Part shown: piece after piece, positions 27,496-37,380 of the stretch
How positions within the stretch are numbered: the first letter of the stretch is position 1
Layout: each line of letters begins with the position of its first letter
DNA from: Ignavibacteriota bacterium
Lineage (GTDB): Bacteria; Bacteroidota; Ignavibacteria; UBA10030; BY39
NCBI GenBank assembly: GCA_003327435.1
Contig: QOQV01000012.1
Coordinates: 1 to 64,000, forward strand
Reading direction: 5' to 3'
DNA length: 64,000 bases
Position numbers and translations under genes: made by a program
The notes under the pieces: generated by a model
What the model was told of the DNA's origin: nothing
The model's input: the letters and a program-made list of their open reading frames with translations, nothing else
Databases searched by the model: none

Positions 27496-29771
27496 AGTTC
27501 AGCACTAATTCCTATCGAGGGTATAATTCCAATCGATTGGGCATCATCTACTTTTTTATTTCTTGGATCCCAGCGAATAAAATTAACATTTTTACGATTA
27601 TATATATTCTGTACATCCAAGTAAGTAATTAGTACCCATTTTTCAAAGAACCATCTGCGATCAATTCTCAGATCCACGCTATGGTTAGGTGGCAATCTTT
27701 TAGTGTTGTAATTTGCGATTGATTGAGTTCCATCTGGATTGAATGGTGTGTAGGGTTTACCAGTTGAATATCTAAATTTAATTGTAGCTTGCCATCTTTC
27801 ATTAAATATATATCCTCCGCTTAAATTTATGATCCAGCTTTGATCATAGGAACCTATTCTGGAAATCCCGTCAAGCGCAGAAAATTTAGTCTTGCTATAT
27901 GTGACACTTAAAAGTCCAAAATGGGGAATATCGGATGATTTTTTCTGTATTGATAATTCGATTCCATTTGAGTTTCCCTTTCCCTGACTGACTAATGGTT
28001 CAAGTCCGAATGATGAAAAGTTATCATCTGCACCTGAAAATCCAGCTCCGGTATTTGAGAGTACAAGATATGGGCGTAATTCACTTGCAGGATAATTTTG
28101 ATAGAATTTATTAAAGTACTCTAATTTTAAATTGATGTCTTCCCTTAATAATTGCTCAAATCCAAATATTATATGATTTGCTCTGATATGCTTAAGGTTT
28201 TTATTTTTTTCATTCCCTGTAAGCCATATATAAGAAGGACTTTGATAATAAACTCCACTACTTAGGTTAATAAAAGTATTTTGCAACAGTTGATATGATA
28301 ACCCAAATCTTGGGCTAAAAACAGATTTATTTGTTAATGCGTCGAAATAATCGTATCTGGTTCCGAGAGTTATTCTCAATTTGTTAAAATAATATCCACC
28401 ATATTGTAAATAAAATCCGATTTTATGAAATCTGCTTCTATCGTTTTTGTTAAGTGTTAATGTGTCTCCAAAGCTTGTAACAAATTGTGGGATCCTTATG
28501 TCGTAATTAAATTTTATTGATTTAATTTCCGTTCCGAGACTGAATTCCGATTTTTTGGTTAGTTTATAAACAAGTTCAGATTTTAATACATTTTCACCTT
28601 CTCTTGAATCATTTAAAAATATTGGATTGAGAATGGAGTCTCTTTGTGATGTGTTGAAATCTGCAAAATTCCGGTTTAAACTGAATTTTAAAAATCCTTT
28701 GTTGAAGAAGTATTTGTAACTCAATCCAGTTAGATACTGGATTTGATCACTTCCCAGAGCTCTTGAGTTCTTGTAACGGCTCTCTGAATCTTTATTGAAA
28801 AAACGGACATAATCAAATGCTCCAACAAACAAGAAGGAGATGGAGTTGTATGCGTTTATATTGTAATCCACTTTTGAAATTACATCGTAATACTCAGGAA
28901 CGAATGAAAAGCCTGCAGATTTAAATATGAAATCGAGGTAACTTCTTCTTGCAGAAAAGAAAAATGAGGATTTATTTGATATTGGTCCTTCGATGTTTAA
29001 ACCGAATTGGGTTGCTGATATTGTTAGTTTTCCACCTAATCTATCGTTTCTGCCTTCTCTCAGGTTGATTGAAAGGACCGAAGAAAGCTTGTCTCCATAA
29101 TTTACTGAAAATCCCCCGGTTGAGAAAAATGATTCTTTAACAAAATCTAAATTTATGTAACTTAAAGGTCCGCCAGTAGCTCCTTGTGTGCCAAAATGAT
29201 TAATATTTTGTGCAACATAGCCATCTATTAAATACAAATTTTCTGATGGTGCTCCACCTCGAACAATTAAATCGTTTCTTCCAGCATCTGCTTGTGCAAC
29301 CCCGGGAAGTACCGAAACGGCTCTAATAACATCTTCAAAACCACCGGGAAATCGTCTTATCTCCTCATAATTAAAATTAGTAATGCTGGTGAGTTCATAT
29401 GGATTGCGAGTAAAAATTTCATTTGTTACTACAACTTGCTCTAATTCAATTGGGGATTCGTTAAGTTGAAAATCTACTTGTACAGGTCGGGAAGTCATAA
29501 CCATAATATCTGTTTTTATTTCTGCTTTATACCCAATTGATGAAGCACGAATTTGATAGATATTAACTGGAATTTTATCAATTAAAAATTTTCCATCTAA
29601 ATCAGTTACAGTACCATAGTCAGTTCCTATAATTATAACATTAGCACCAGGAATTGGTTGTTGAGTAATTGCATCTACAACCTTTCCTACAATACTTCCG
29701 AATTTTTCTTCACCAATGGAAAAGTTGATAAGTAAGATTAACAGAAATATTAGTTTAAAAATTGATTTCAT
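27492..29771 (-). CDS. TonB-dependent outer-membrane receptor
   Basis: The 759-residue protein has a signal peptide (about 1-20), a carboxypeptidase-regulatory-like beta-sandwich (about 24-110; GSIVGKVVDAITQQPIPGANV), a plug domain (about 115-230; RGGAPSENLYLIDGY) and a long beta-barrel ending with the aromatic-poor EL terminus. This N-domain is typical of FCB-group receptors. The substrate is unknown; no binding-protein (SusD-like) gene is adjacent. It overlaps the SRPBCC gene downstream by 4 bp. Confidence 0.9.
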   Translation of the reverse strand: MKSIFKLIFLLILLINFSIGEEKFGSIVGKVVDAITQQPIPGANVIIIGTDYGTVTDLDGKFLIDKIPVNIYQIRASSIGYKAEIKTDIMVMTSRPVQVDFQLNESPIELEQVVVTNEIFTRNPYELTSITNFNYEEIRRFPGGFEDVIRAVSVLPGVAQADAGRNDLIVRGGAPSENLYLIDGYVAQNINHFGTQGATGGPLSYINLDFVKESFFSTGGFSVNYGDKLSSVLSINLREGRNDRLGGKLTISATQFGLNIEGPISNKSSFFFSARRSYLDFIFKSAGFSFVPEYYDVISKVDYNINAYNSISFLFVGAFDYVRFFNKDSESRYKNSRALGSDQIQYLTGLSYKYFFNKGFLKFSLNRNFADFNTSQRDSILNPIFLNDSREGENVLKSELVYKLTKKSEFSLGTEIKSIKFNYDIRIPQFVTSFGDTLTLNKNDRSRFHKIGFYLQYGGYYFNKLRITLGTRYDYFDALTNKSVFSPRFGLSYQLLQNTFINLSSGVYYQSPSYIWLTGNEKNKNLKHIRANHIIFGFEQLLREDINLKLEYFNKFYQNYPASELRPYLVLSNTGAGFSGADDNFSSFGLEPLVSQGKGNSNGIELSIQKKSSDIPHFGLLSVTYSKTKFSALDGISRIGSYDQSWIINLSGGYIFNERWQATIKFRYSTGKPYTPFNPDGTQSIANYNTKRLPPNHSVDLRIDRRWFFEKWVLITYLDVQNIYNRKNVNFIRWDPRNKKVDDAQSIGIIPSIGISAEL

Positions 29772-29791
29772 ATTTACCTCAAATTATGATA

Positions 29792-29820
29792 GGAGTTCCT
29801 GATTTATCATCAGGAACTCC
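29792..29820. terminator. Perfect 12-bp hairpin, possible terminator or mRNA end
   Basis: GGAGTTCCTGAT (29792-29803) pairs perfectly with ATCAGGAACTCC (29809-29820) around a 5-base loop. It lies between two minus-strand genes, just after the small outer-membrane protein. No T-run follows on the minus strand, so termination would be weak; partial read-through or transcript stabilisation are alternatives. Confidence 0.55.
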
Positions 29821-29831
29821 GTATTGATTGT

Positions 29832-30335
29832 TTAATTAAAATAGAAGTGGAAACCGACGTTATTAAAGCTGAGAGCTCGCAGTGCTGTAATTCCCCATTT
29901 GGAATCATCTGATGGATGGCTCAGCTGTTCAAATTGTAAACCATGACCTACGCTGAGTGTGAAATTTTCTGTAATCCACCATTCAGCACCTAAATCTGCA
30001 GTGATAATAATTTTAGATTTTAGGTCTGCTCCAACTGTTCTTGCGTTGGTTTGCAATTCAAATCCTGGTCGGATAAAGAAATTTACTGAATTGGTTTTGA
30101 AAACATTTACTGGTAAACCAATATTGAGGTGAAAACGATCTTTATCGGAACCTAAAAAGTTTTTATCAGCATATCCTAAACCGAGATCAAGTCCGTAATT
30201 GGAATTGAACCAAATACGACCACCAACTGGAGCTGATGATGAATACCAGCCTAAGCCATATTTCATCTCGTTAGCGGATACAGTTGATATAACTAAAAGT
30301 GTTATTAGGATATTTAGTATTATTGATTTTTTCAT
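29832..30335 (-). CDS. Small outer-membrane beta-barrel protein
   Basis: The 167-residue protein has a signal peptide ending near residue 21 (STVSANE) and alternating amphipathic strands rich in Gly, aromatic residues and Asn (LDLGLGYADKN, HLNIGLPVNVF, FFIRPGFELQ), ending in FHFYFN with the C-terminal aromatic typical of barrels. It is probably an 8-stranded barrel of unknown function. AAAGGAG precedes the start. It follows the CarH-like gene by 32 bp, so it could be under light-dependent control; that is inference. Confidence 0.65.
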   Translation of the reverse strand: MKKSIILNILITLLVISTVSANEMKYGLGWYSSSAPVGGRIWFNSNYGLDLGLGYADKNFLGSDKDRFHLNIGLPVNVFKTNSVNFFIRPGFELQTNARTVGADLKSKIIITADLGAEWWITENFTLSVGHGLQFEQLSHPSDDSKWGITALRALSFNNVGFHFYFN

Positions 30336-30367
30336 TTTTGACTCCTTTTATTTGTTTGTGTTGTTGT

Positions 30368-31285
30368 TTATTTATTATTTATTTTGTGTTTTTTACCTGG
30401 TTTTAATTTAAATACATTCTTTACAAATTCTATAGTATCTGTGGTGGAATATGCAATTAAATCTACCTGCAAATCTTCCTTTGCAAATAGATTTGAATAA
30501 ATTCCACCACAGATTATTTTGCCGTTATAGCTGTGGGTTAATTCAGCTATCTCTCGGACGGCTTCTTTAAATTTTGATTTTGGAATTTCTGGTGATGTAG
30601 CCGATAAACAAACCAGTTTTGGCTTATGCTTTTGAATATAAGTTTTTAATGATTTAAAAGGTGTATCTATTCCTAAGCTTGTAACCTGAAAACCTTCAAT
30701 TTCCAGAGCATAAGATATTGCAATGATTCCTATGTCATGTAACTCACCTTCAACACATGCACAGATGGCATTTAAGCCATTTGGATTTTTATGAAATAAT
30801 ACAGAACCCAATCTAATTAAAGCTTCTTTAACAGCAGTTGAGGAGAGATGTTCCTGGTCAACATCAATAGTTTTTTCCTGCCATAATTCTCCAATTCTGG
30901 CGAGTGCAGGATGTAAAACCTCATCAATTATTGTTGTAAACTGTACATGATTTCTGTAGAGATAAAGCAATAAATTTTCCAGACCCGCTTTATCACCCTG
31001 AAGTGCTTCAATTTTAAAAATATCAGCTACTAATTGATAATTTTTTGTGTATACACCAAATTCTAAGTTTTTGAGCTGTTTTGAAGATAATGGTGGGGGA
31101 ATGACACCGGTTATTGGGAAGGAGTTTTCTTCTGCAAATTTAAGGATGTCATTAATATAAAATTTACGGTGGCCACCAAGAGTTTTGGTGCAGGGCAATT
31201 TTCCAGCTTCAGACCAGCGTTTTACCGTCGTTTCCGTAATATTTAGCAAAGAAGCTACTTCTTTTGTTGATAATTGAGTTTTCAT
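30368..31285 (-). CDS. CarH-like B12-binding light-responsive transcription regulator
   Basis: Residues 1-50 are a MerR/excisionase-type winged helix (STKEVASLLNITETTVKRW, LGGHRKFY). Residues about 75-165 form the helical B12 cap with W135-x9-E145-H146, the Wx9EH motif that contacts the adenosyl group in CarH. Residues about 170-295 form the B12-binding domain with E181-x-H183-xx-G186, the lower-ligand motif. CarH represses genes in the dark as an adenosylcobalamin-bound tetramer and is released by light. The residue after Trp135 is Gln136, where the Thermus protein has the His that ligates cobalt after illumination. The photolyase gene lies just upstream on the same strand. Confidence 0.88.
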   Translation of the reverse strand: MKTQLSTKEVASLLNITETTVKRWSEAGKLPCTKTLGGHRKFYINDILKFAEENSFPITGVIPPPLSSKQLKNLEFGVYTKNYQLVADIFKIEALQGDKAGLENLLLYLYRNHVQFTTIIDEVLHPALARIGELWQEKTIDVDQEHLSSTAVKEALIRLGSVLFHKNPNGLNAICACVEGELHDIGIIAISYALEIEGFQVTSLGIDTPFKSLKTYIQKHKPKLVCLSATSPEIPKSKFKEAVREIAELTHSYNGKIICGGIYSNLFAKEDLQVDLIAYSTTDTIEFVKNVFKLKPGKKHKINNK

Positions 31286-31293
31286 TTAGATTT

Positions 31294-31356
31294 CGTTATG
31301 TATGTTATGTTCGTTTTGAACGGTTTAAATATACAAAATAATTTTTTAATTGTCAA
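31294..31356 (-). promoter_or_regulatory. Promoter and candidate operator of the carH-like gene
   Basis: On the minus strand TTGACA (31351-31356) and TATATT (31328-31333) have a 17-base spacer, nearly the ideal sigma-70 promoter. Just downstream lie an inverted repeat GTTC-AAAAC-GAAC and two CATAAC direct repeats 9 bases apart (about 31294-31319, plus-strand coordinates). Their position between promoter and start suits an autoregulatory operator, which is inferred. Confidence 0.55.
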
Positions 31357-31372
31357 GTTTTAAAATATTATT

Positions 31373-32731
31373 TTATAGATTTATTGGTATGAATTTTTTT
31401 ATATAGGATTTAACATCAAATTTGTGTTTACATCCAGAATAGTTCATGTAGCGAATTTTACCAAAAACATTTCTTTCTCCCCATGCACGGTCATGAACTC
31501 CTCCAATTGACCACGCAATACCAGTATAACCATTAGGATCGTTTCCATCTAACTCATATTTGTCATTTAATTCTGTCGCAATATTAAGCGCATCTTCAGG
31601 GTGTCTTGTCCATTCTAAAATTTTCTTTGCCCAGTACATTCTCATATATCCATGCATTTTTCCTTTCTCGAGCATTTCTATTTGTGCAGCATTCCATAAT
31701 GAATCATGTGTCTCAGCTTCTTCAAATTGTCTCAGCGTATAAATATATTCTCTCTTATCATATCTATGTTTATTTAGAGTTTCTTTTGCCCAATTGGGAA
31801 AACCATTAAAAGAATCATAATTTGGATTGTAATAACAGAAATTGTCTGAAAGTTCCTTTCTGATTATTAATTCTTCGAGAAAAGCTTCTTTTGAAACTTT
31901 GTTTGTTTCAACTTTTATAACTTCAAGAGCTATTCTTTGAGAACTGATCTGTCCTAAATTCAGGTATGGTGAAAGGTTTGATTGTCCATCCTGATTTGGA
32001 TCATTCCGACTAAATGAGTAATGTTTTAACTTTTTGTTGATGAAAAGCTTCATCAACTTTATTGCTTCATCTTCACCTGATTTCAACCAGGTCAATTCAG
32101 AAGCATCTGTTTTTAGTCTTAAATATTTTTTCAAATAATTCCAGTTGATCTCGGGACATCTAATTTCCCAATTATATTTTTGCTTTTTGATCTGTGGAAA
32201 TGTTTCAAGGTACTCTGATAAATTTCTTTTTATCTTTGGTCTGATTGTATAAGCTCCAAATTCTAATTTATCAGAGGCAACCCAGACAGGGACTATATTA
32301 TGAGTATCAACTTCATAAAAAGGTATATTGATTTTTTTTGAAATTTTTTCTTTAAATAATTTTACATTTTTTAGTGGAGAGAAATCAGATATCAATATAC
32401 CTATTTTGTTTGTATTAATAAATTCAGGTAAGGTTTCTGAGGGATTGCCTGTTAAAATATAGAAAGGAATATTTTTTTTCTTTAAACTTGAATCTATTTT
32501 TACAAGTCCGTTTAACATAAATTCATACTGTCTGGAATTTAAATTTCGGAATTCTGGATATAAACAAAATATTACAGCAAAAGGAGATTTGTATTTTATT
32601 GAAAGTTCCTGTGCGTAAATAAGTGCCCAATTATCGTTGATTCTCTGGTCTCGATCCATCCAGTATAATATTGGTCCACCTGAATAAAGAATGTAATTTA
32701 AGTTTTTTACACGATTTAGGTTCATTTTCAA
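31373..32731 (-). CDS. phr: Class II deoxyribodipyrimidine photolyase
   Basis: The 452-residue flavoprotein repairs cyclobutane pyrimidine dimers using blue light. The N-terminal antenna domain (about 15-150) and C-terminal FAD-binding helical domain are present. The class II signatures are clear: ELIIRKELSDNFCYYN (about 305-320), GYMRMYWAKKILEW and NGYTGIAWSIGGVHDRAWGE. It starts 6 bp after the M14 peptidase gene and is followed by the CarH-like regulator. Light-dependent repair beside a light-dependent regulator is a natural pairing. Confidence 0.95.
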   Translation of the reverse strand: MKMNLNRVKNLNYILYSGGPILYWMDRDQRINDNWALIYAQELSIKYKSPFAVIFCLYPEFRNLNSRQYEFMLNGLVKIDSSLKKKNIPFYILTGNPSETLPEFINTNKIGILISDFSPLKNVKLFKEKISKKINIPFYEVDTHNIVPVWVASDKLEFGAYTIRPKIKRNLSEYLETFPQIKKQKYNWEIRCPEINWNYLKKYLRLKTDASELTWLKSGEDEAIKLMKLFINKKLKHYSFSRNDPNQDGQSNLSPYLNLGQISSQRIALEVIKVETNKVSKEAFLEELIIRKELSDNFCYYNPNYDSFNGFPNWAKETLNKHRYDKREYIYTLRQFEEAETHDSLWNAAQIEMLEKGKMHGYMRMYWAKKILEWTRHPEDALNIATELNDKYELDGNDPNGYTGIAWSIGGVHDRAWGERNVFGKIRYMNYSGCKHKFDVKSYIKKFIPINL

Positions 32732-32737
32732 GATGTG

Positions 32738-35518
32738 TTATTCTAAGTCAACAACTTTATTTGTTCCCCAGCCTGGGCCTAAAAGGATGCTGTTTAATAA
32801 CATTCTTTGTGTTCCAAAGAAATATCCTCTAAAGTTTGGTTCGCCAGCAAAAAGGATAATTTGCCCATTTCCCATTGCCTCGCGGGTTAAGTAAGTTGAG
32901 TTTTCCCAACGTCGGCGAGCTTCGGGCCATAATAATCCTGATAATCTAATATTATCAAAGCTTTTGAAACGCGCTGCGGTTTGAATCGGTTGCTTAGATA
33001 AAAATACATTTGATGAAGAAACTATTGCCCCACATCTTTCCTCCATTCCAAATGTTAACCAATTCTCCTGATCAAGTGTTAATGCTAAGATTGCGCCTCT
33101 GGGCATAAAAGTTCTTAAATATTCGTCCTCTATTTCAAGGATTTTCAGATCGGGGTTACTTTTCCTTTCCTCAGGTTTTTGATTTGCTTCAGGTGAATCC
33201 CAGATTTTTACACTATCAATTTTGATATTTGATATGTTTTTTTCTCTTTTAAATTCATCATTGTATATATTCAATTCATTTAATGCTTGATGCCTCAATC
33301 GTACTTTACTTATTCCAGTTGATGTATCAGCAAGAAATGCAGCAGAATTGGCAATTCCAATTAGTGTACCACCATTTTCAATCCACTTTTTTAGTTTGTT
33401 TATCCCTTCCTTGCCAAGTATCTGAGATAATGTTTGTGGACTATTTGATGATGGGAGAATTAAAACATTGTATTTTCTCAAATCAAAATATTGTAAACCA
33501 TCAACATTCAAAATGCTTGCATTCATTTTTATTTTAGCATCGATTAAGTGCCATATTGTGGAGAAACTTCCCAAACTTATTTGTGGACCGGTCACAATTG
33601 CAACTTTTGGTTTTTCAAGTAGAATGAAATCATTCCCACCTAAATCTGGCCCTGAGGTGCTCAGGGCTGTATTAACTCCATATAATTTGACTGGTAGATT
33701 TTTAGCAAACAGTATTATGTCGCTTTTAATTGACTCAGGATTTTCGTTGAGACGAATTAGGATCGAACCTCTTTCGAATGAAATACCTTCAATGGTAAAA
33801 GGTTCTCTTGCAGAGCGGACTTTGTATCCTTTTTCAAGTAATAATGATAGCAACTTTAAAGCTGAATCATCAGAGTATTCGAATATATAGCCGTATTTAG
33901 GTGAAGGATTATCAATATTATATGATGGTATAGTAGTATGTGCTAATTTATTTGTACGGGCTTTAATTTTATTATCTGTCCAGTAACATTCTACATCATA
34001 TGCGATCGGTAAGGACCATGCAGTTACATCGTACATTTTGCTTTGTTTTTCTTTTTCGAGTTTCTTTCTTTCTATTTCAAGAGTTTTATTATCAATTCTT
34101 GGGTCAAATTCGAGAATTGTTTTTGCAAGTCGGCCCATTGGCTGATCGAGATTTACAATGAAGCTTCCCTTTGGAATATTTTTACTGATTAATTTTTTCT
34201 CCCAGATGCTATGTAAATTATCAATTCTAATATCAGTTTCCAAAATTTCAACTTCGATATTTTGCATTAATAGCTTCTCGATTAAATCGTTAAGGCGGGT
34301 AATATTTTTATTAGCTACAAATATAAAGCTTTGAGGATCACCCTTTTTAATAGTTATATCATTCTTTTTTGCATCAAAATATTCCTGTAAGATATTTTTT
34401 CTATTTTTTGAAGTCGTTTTTAAATTTGCAAGGGAACTTACAAATTGACGGTGAACTGCATCTCTAAAATTTAGATATGTTCCATCAGGCCTTTTTACAA
34501 TCGAACCATCTGTTTGTGCTTGCTCATATAAAATTCCAATCGCTCCTATATAAAGTGACCAACCGCTTCCATATCCTGGGTACCATTCATCGTTCCATTC
34601 TCGTGTATAATAGCTCCATCCATATTGATCAAATGCTTTTGCCTGATCCTGAGAAAAAATTTTTCGCCACCTATGGTTAAATTCGTTCATATTGGGATTT
34701 AATGGGGGACCTGCTGGTGAAAAAAGGTAAGTATCGAATGAGCCCATCTCGTGTGCATCTACGAATACCTGAGGATTCCAGCTTAATATTGTTTTAACCC
34801 TTGCCTGAGTTTCTGGATGGACAAGCAAGAACCAATCTCGATTCATATCAAAAAGATAATGATTGCCTCTTCCCCAGGGCCAGAGACCTGTATGTTGAAT
34901 TGATTGAGCATCGCTATTAATAATTTCACTTTTCCATTGTTGCATTTGTGTAAGGTATCTCTCTCTTCCATCAGGATTTTGCATCGGATCTATTAAAATT
35001 ATTAATTCATCCTTTAATTTTTTAGTAACCTCATCATTGTTAGCAACAAGATGATAAGCTAACTGCACTGCCGCATCTGGACCTGATAATTCGTCACCAT
35101 GAATTCCATAGCCTAACCACACAACAGCAGGTGTTTTTTCAAAAACCTGATTAATATTTTCTTTCGAGTTTATCTTACGCGGATCAGAAAGTTTTGCTAT
35201 GGAATTTTTTATTTCCTCAATTCGTGAAAAATTATTTTTTGATGTAATGATCAGGTAAACTAATGAGCGTTCCTCATAAGTTTTTCCGAACTCCACTAAT
35301 TGTACTTCTTCTGATTTTTCATCTAATGTCTTTAAGTAGTGAATAATTTCACCGTATCTTAATGGCTTTGTTCCAATATCATATCCTAAAATTGATTTTG
35401 GTGGGGGGATCTCTGAATTATAATTTGCATCCGGGACAAATTGAAAACCTTCTACCTGGGAAAGAGAATTGAAGCAAAATAATGTTATCGATATAAATAG
35501 TATTAAATAAGGTCTCAT
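32738..35518 (-). CDS. M14-family zinc carboxypeptidase, exported
   Basis: The 926-residue protein has a signal peptide (about 1-20). The M14 domain has the zinc ligands HGDE in GIHGDELSG (about residue 138) and a third His in the VDAHEMGS neighbourhood (about 255), with DPMQNPDGRERY between them. The remaining 550 residues contain a ThuA/GATase-like region (ALSTSGPDLGGNDFILLEKP and LILPSSNS), seen in large M14 proteins of this phylum. It probably degrades peptides or wall material outside the cytoplasm. The photolyase gene is 6 bp downstream. Confidence 0.87.
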   Translation of the reverse strand: MRPYLILFISITLFCFNSLSQVEGFQFVPDANYNSEIPPPKSILGYDIGTKPLRYGEIIHYLKTLDEKSEEVQLVEFGKTYEERSLVYLIITSKNNFSRIEEIKNSIAKLSDPRKINSKENINQVFEKTPAVVWLGYGIHGDELSGPDAAVQLAYHLVANNDEVTKKLKDELIILIDPMQNPDGRERYLTQMQQWKSEIINSDAQSIQHTGLWPWGRGNHYLFDMNRDWFLLVHPETQARVKTILSWNPQVFVDAHEMGSFDTYLFSPAGPPLNPNMNEFNHRWRKIFSQDQAKAFDQYGWSYYTREWNDEWYPGYGSGWSLYIGAIGILYEQAQTDGSIVKRPDGTYLNFRDAVHRQFVSSLANLKTTSKNRKNILQEYFDAKKNDITIKKGDPQSFIFVANKNITRLNDLIEKLLMQNIEVEILETDIRIDNLHSIWEKKLISKNIPKGSFIVNLDQPMGRLAKTILEFDPRIDNKTLEIERKKLEKEKQSKMYDVTAWSLPIAYDVECYWTDNKIKARTNKLAHTTIPSYNIDNPSPKYGYIFEYSDDSALKLLSLLLEKGYKVRSAREPFTIEGISFERGSILIRLNENPESIKSDIILFAKNLPVKLYGVNTALSTSGPDLGGNDFILLEKPKVAIVTGPQISLGSFSTIWHLIDAKIKMNASILNVDGLQYFDLRKYNVLILPSSNSPQTLSQILGKEGINKLKKWIENGGTLIGIANSAAFLADTSTGISKVRLRHQALNELNIYNDEFKREKNISNIKIDSVKIWDSPEANQKPEERKSNPDLKILEIEDEYLRTFMPRGAILALTLDQENWLTFGMEERCGAIVSSSNVFLSKQPIQTAARFKSFDNIRLSGLLWPEARRRWENSTYLTREAMGNGQIILFAGEPNFRGYFFGTQRMLLNSILLGPGWGTNKVVDLE

Positions 35519-35587
35519 GATATATCCTTTTTTTATTATTTTCTAAATAATTCTATGTAAGGGAAATATTTAGCATTTATTTTTGTA

Positions 35588-35842
35588 TTATGGAATTAGT
35601 TTCGTTCCATCAAATGAGGAGTCACTTTCAAAGTCCTGATTATCTAATACTTCTCTGGCTTTGATTTCATCTTCTTCCTTAACCATTATTTTAAAACCCT
35701 TTGATGAATAATTTCCAAGGATTATTGGTCCTAATGGATCCGTCTGAATAAGTGATTCTATCTCGTGCATATTGAGGTAACTCTGTATCATTTCGGCAAT
35801 AAATCTTTCATTACATATTTTAACACATTTTAATTTGCTCAT
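35588..35842 (-). CDS. DUF2007-type small protein
   Basis: The 84-residue protein matches the DUF2007 fold: CNERFIAEMIQSYLNMHEIESLIQ, then a strand and KEEDEIKAREVLDN. The family has been called a putative signal-transducing domain, related to ACT/GlnB-like ferredoxin folds, but no function is established. It stands alone, 69 bp upstream of the M14 gene and divergent from the GlmM-like gene. Confidence 0.7.
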   Translation of the reverse strand: MSKLKCVKICNERFIAEMIQSYLNMHEIESLIQTDPLGPIILGNYSSKGFKIMVKEEDEIKAREVLDNQDFESDSSFDGTKLIP

Positions 35843-35979
35843 AGGTTGGCTTTCTTATATATTTAAATTCATAATTTTAAACTAATTTAACCAGAAAATG
35901 ATAAAATCCAAAATGATTTTTGCTTCTCTGATTGGGATTTGCTAAATTTGTTTAAAATAAAACAAAATATGAAAAATTT

Positions 35980-37380
35980 ATGTCGTTAATAGTCAGTATA
36001 TCAGGTATCCGTGGTATTTTTGGTGAGGGATTAAATCCTGAAAATATTATCCATTATACAAAAACATTTTCTGAATATTGTAAAATAAGAAAGAAAAATG
36101 GTGAGAAAATCAAGATAATTATCGGTCGGGATGGTAGAATAACCGGTAAGATAATTGCAAATATTGTTTCTTCAACTTTGATTTCGCTTGGATGTGATGT
36201 GGTTGCGATAGGTGTATGTCCAACCCCAACAGTTGCAATCGCCGTTAAAAACTCAGATGCTGATGGAGGTATTTCAATTACAGCAAGTCATAATCCAATT
36301 GAATGGAATGGATTGAAATTTTTTAATAGTGATGGCATGTTTTTAAATTCTGATGATATGAAAGATTTTGTTAAGATTTCAGAATCACTATCTGTTCAAT
36401 ATGTGAATTGGGATAAACTTGGAAGATATGAATTAGATGAAAGCTGGATTCAAAAACATATTGAGCTTGTTTTAGGTTTATCTTACATAAACATAAGTAA
36501 AATTCGTGAAAAAAAATACAGAGTAGTGTTAGATTGTATCAATAGTTCTGGTGGTAGAATAATTCCACAGTTATTGAAAACACTTGGTTGTGAAGTTTAT
36601 GAAATGAATTGTGAATTGAGCGGAGTATTTTCACGAAAACCTGAACCGGTTCCCGAAAATCTTTCAGAAGTAATGTATAAAGTAAAATATTTGAAAGCTG
36701 ATCTCGGAATAGTCGTTGATCCTGACGTTGACCGTTTGGTATTGATAACGGAAAAAGGTGAACCATATGGGGAAGAATACACAATTGCAACTGCTGTAAA
36801 GTTTATTTTGGGTAAGAAATTCAACGAAAAGCAAAAATTTAAGGTTGTTGTAAATCTTTCTACTACTCGTGCGGTGGAGGATATTGCATATGAATACAAT
36901 TCAGAGGTGATTCGTACACCTGTTGGTGAGATTAATGTTTCTACAACAATGAAAAAGCATAATGCGATTATAGGTGGTGAAGGCAGTGGTGGTATTATTT
37001 TACCGGAAGTTCATTATGTTAGAGATGCTGTACTTGGGACAGTTTTGATTTTACAGATGCTTACAGAATTTGGTGGAAAATTATCTGAATTAAAAGAAAC
37101 AATGCCTGAGTATTTTATTACAAAGGATAAGCTGGGAATTAAAGACCTCAACGCAGACGATTGTTTAAAGTTACTTAAAAAAAGATATGAACATGAAAAA
37201 ATAAATGTGGATGATGGTCTCAAAATTGATTTCGTAGACAGATGGGTTCATTTAAGAAAATCCAATACAGAGCCCATAATCAGAATTATTGCTGAAGCTA
37301 AATCGGAAATGATGGCAAAGAAATTAGTTGAGGATTTTAAAAAAGAAATTTACGAACTTGCTACTTCTCAGCGTAAATAG
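35980..37380 (+). CDS. glmM: Phosphoglucosamine mutase-like phosphohexomutase
   Basis: The 466-residue protein is an alpha-D-phosphohexomutase with ISGIRGIFGEGL at the N-terminus, phosphoserine loop ITASHNPIEWNGLKF (about 100), metal loop DPDVDRL (about 246), sugar loop GGEGSGG (about 330) and phosphate site KSNTEPIIRI. The GEGSGG sugar loop and SISGIRG start fit phosphoglucosamine mutase (glucosamine-6-P to glucosamine-1-P, for UDP-GlcNAc). Specificity is inferred, and phosphomannomutase activity is possible. Its 3' end overlaps the convergent arsM by 20 bp. Confidence 0.8.
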   Translation: MSLIVSISGIRGIFGEGLNPENIIHYTKTFSEYCKIRKKNGEKIKIIIGRDGRITGKIIANIVSSTLISLGCDVVAIGVCPTPTVAIAVKNSDADGGISITASHNPIEWNGLKFFNSDGMFLNSDDMKDFVKISESLSVQYVNWDKLGRYELDESWIQKHIELVLGLSYINISKIREKKYRVVLDCINSSGGRIIPQLLKTLGCEVYEMNCELSGVFSRKPEPVPENLSEVMYKVKYLKADLGIVVDPDVDRLVLITEKGEPYGEEYTIATAVKFILGKKFNEKQKFKVVVNLSTTRAVEDIAYEYNSEVIRTPVGEINVSTTMKKHNAIIGGEGSGGIILPEVHYVRDAVLGTVLILQMLTEFGGKLSELKETMPEYFITKDKLGIKDLNADDCLKLLKKRYEHEKINVDDGLKIDFVDRWVHLRKSNTEPIIRIIAEAKSEMMAKKLVEDFKKEIYELATSQRK

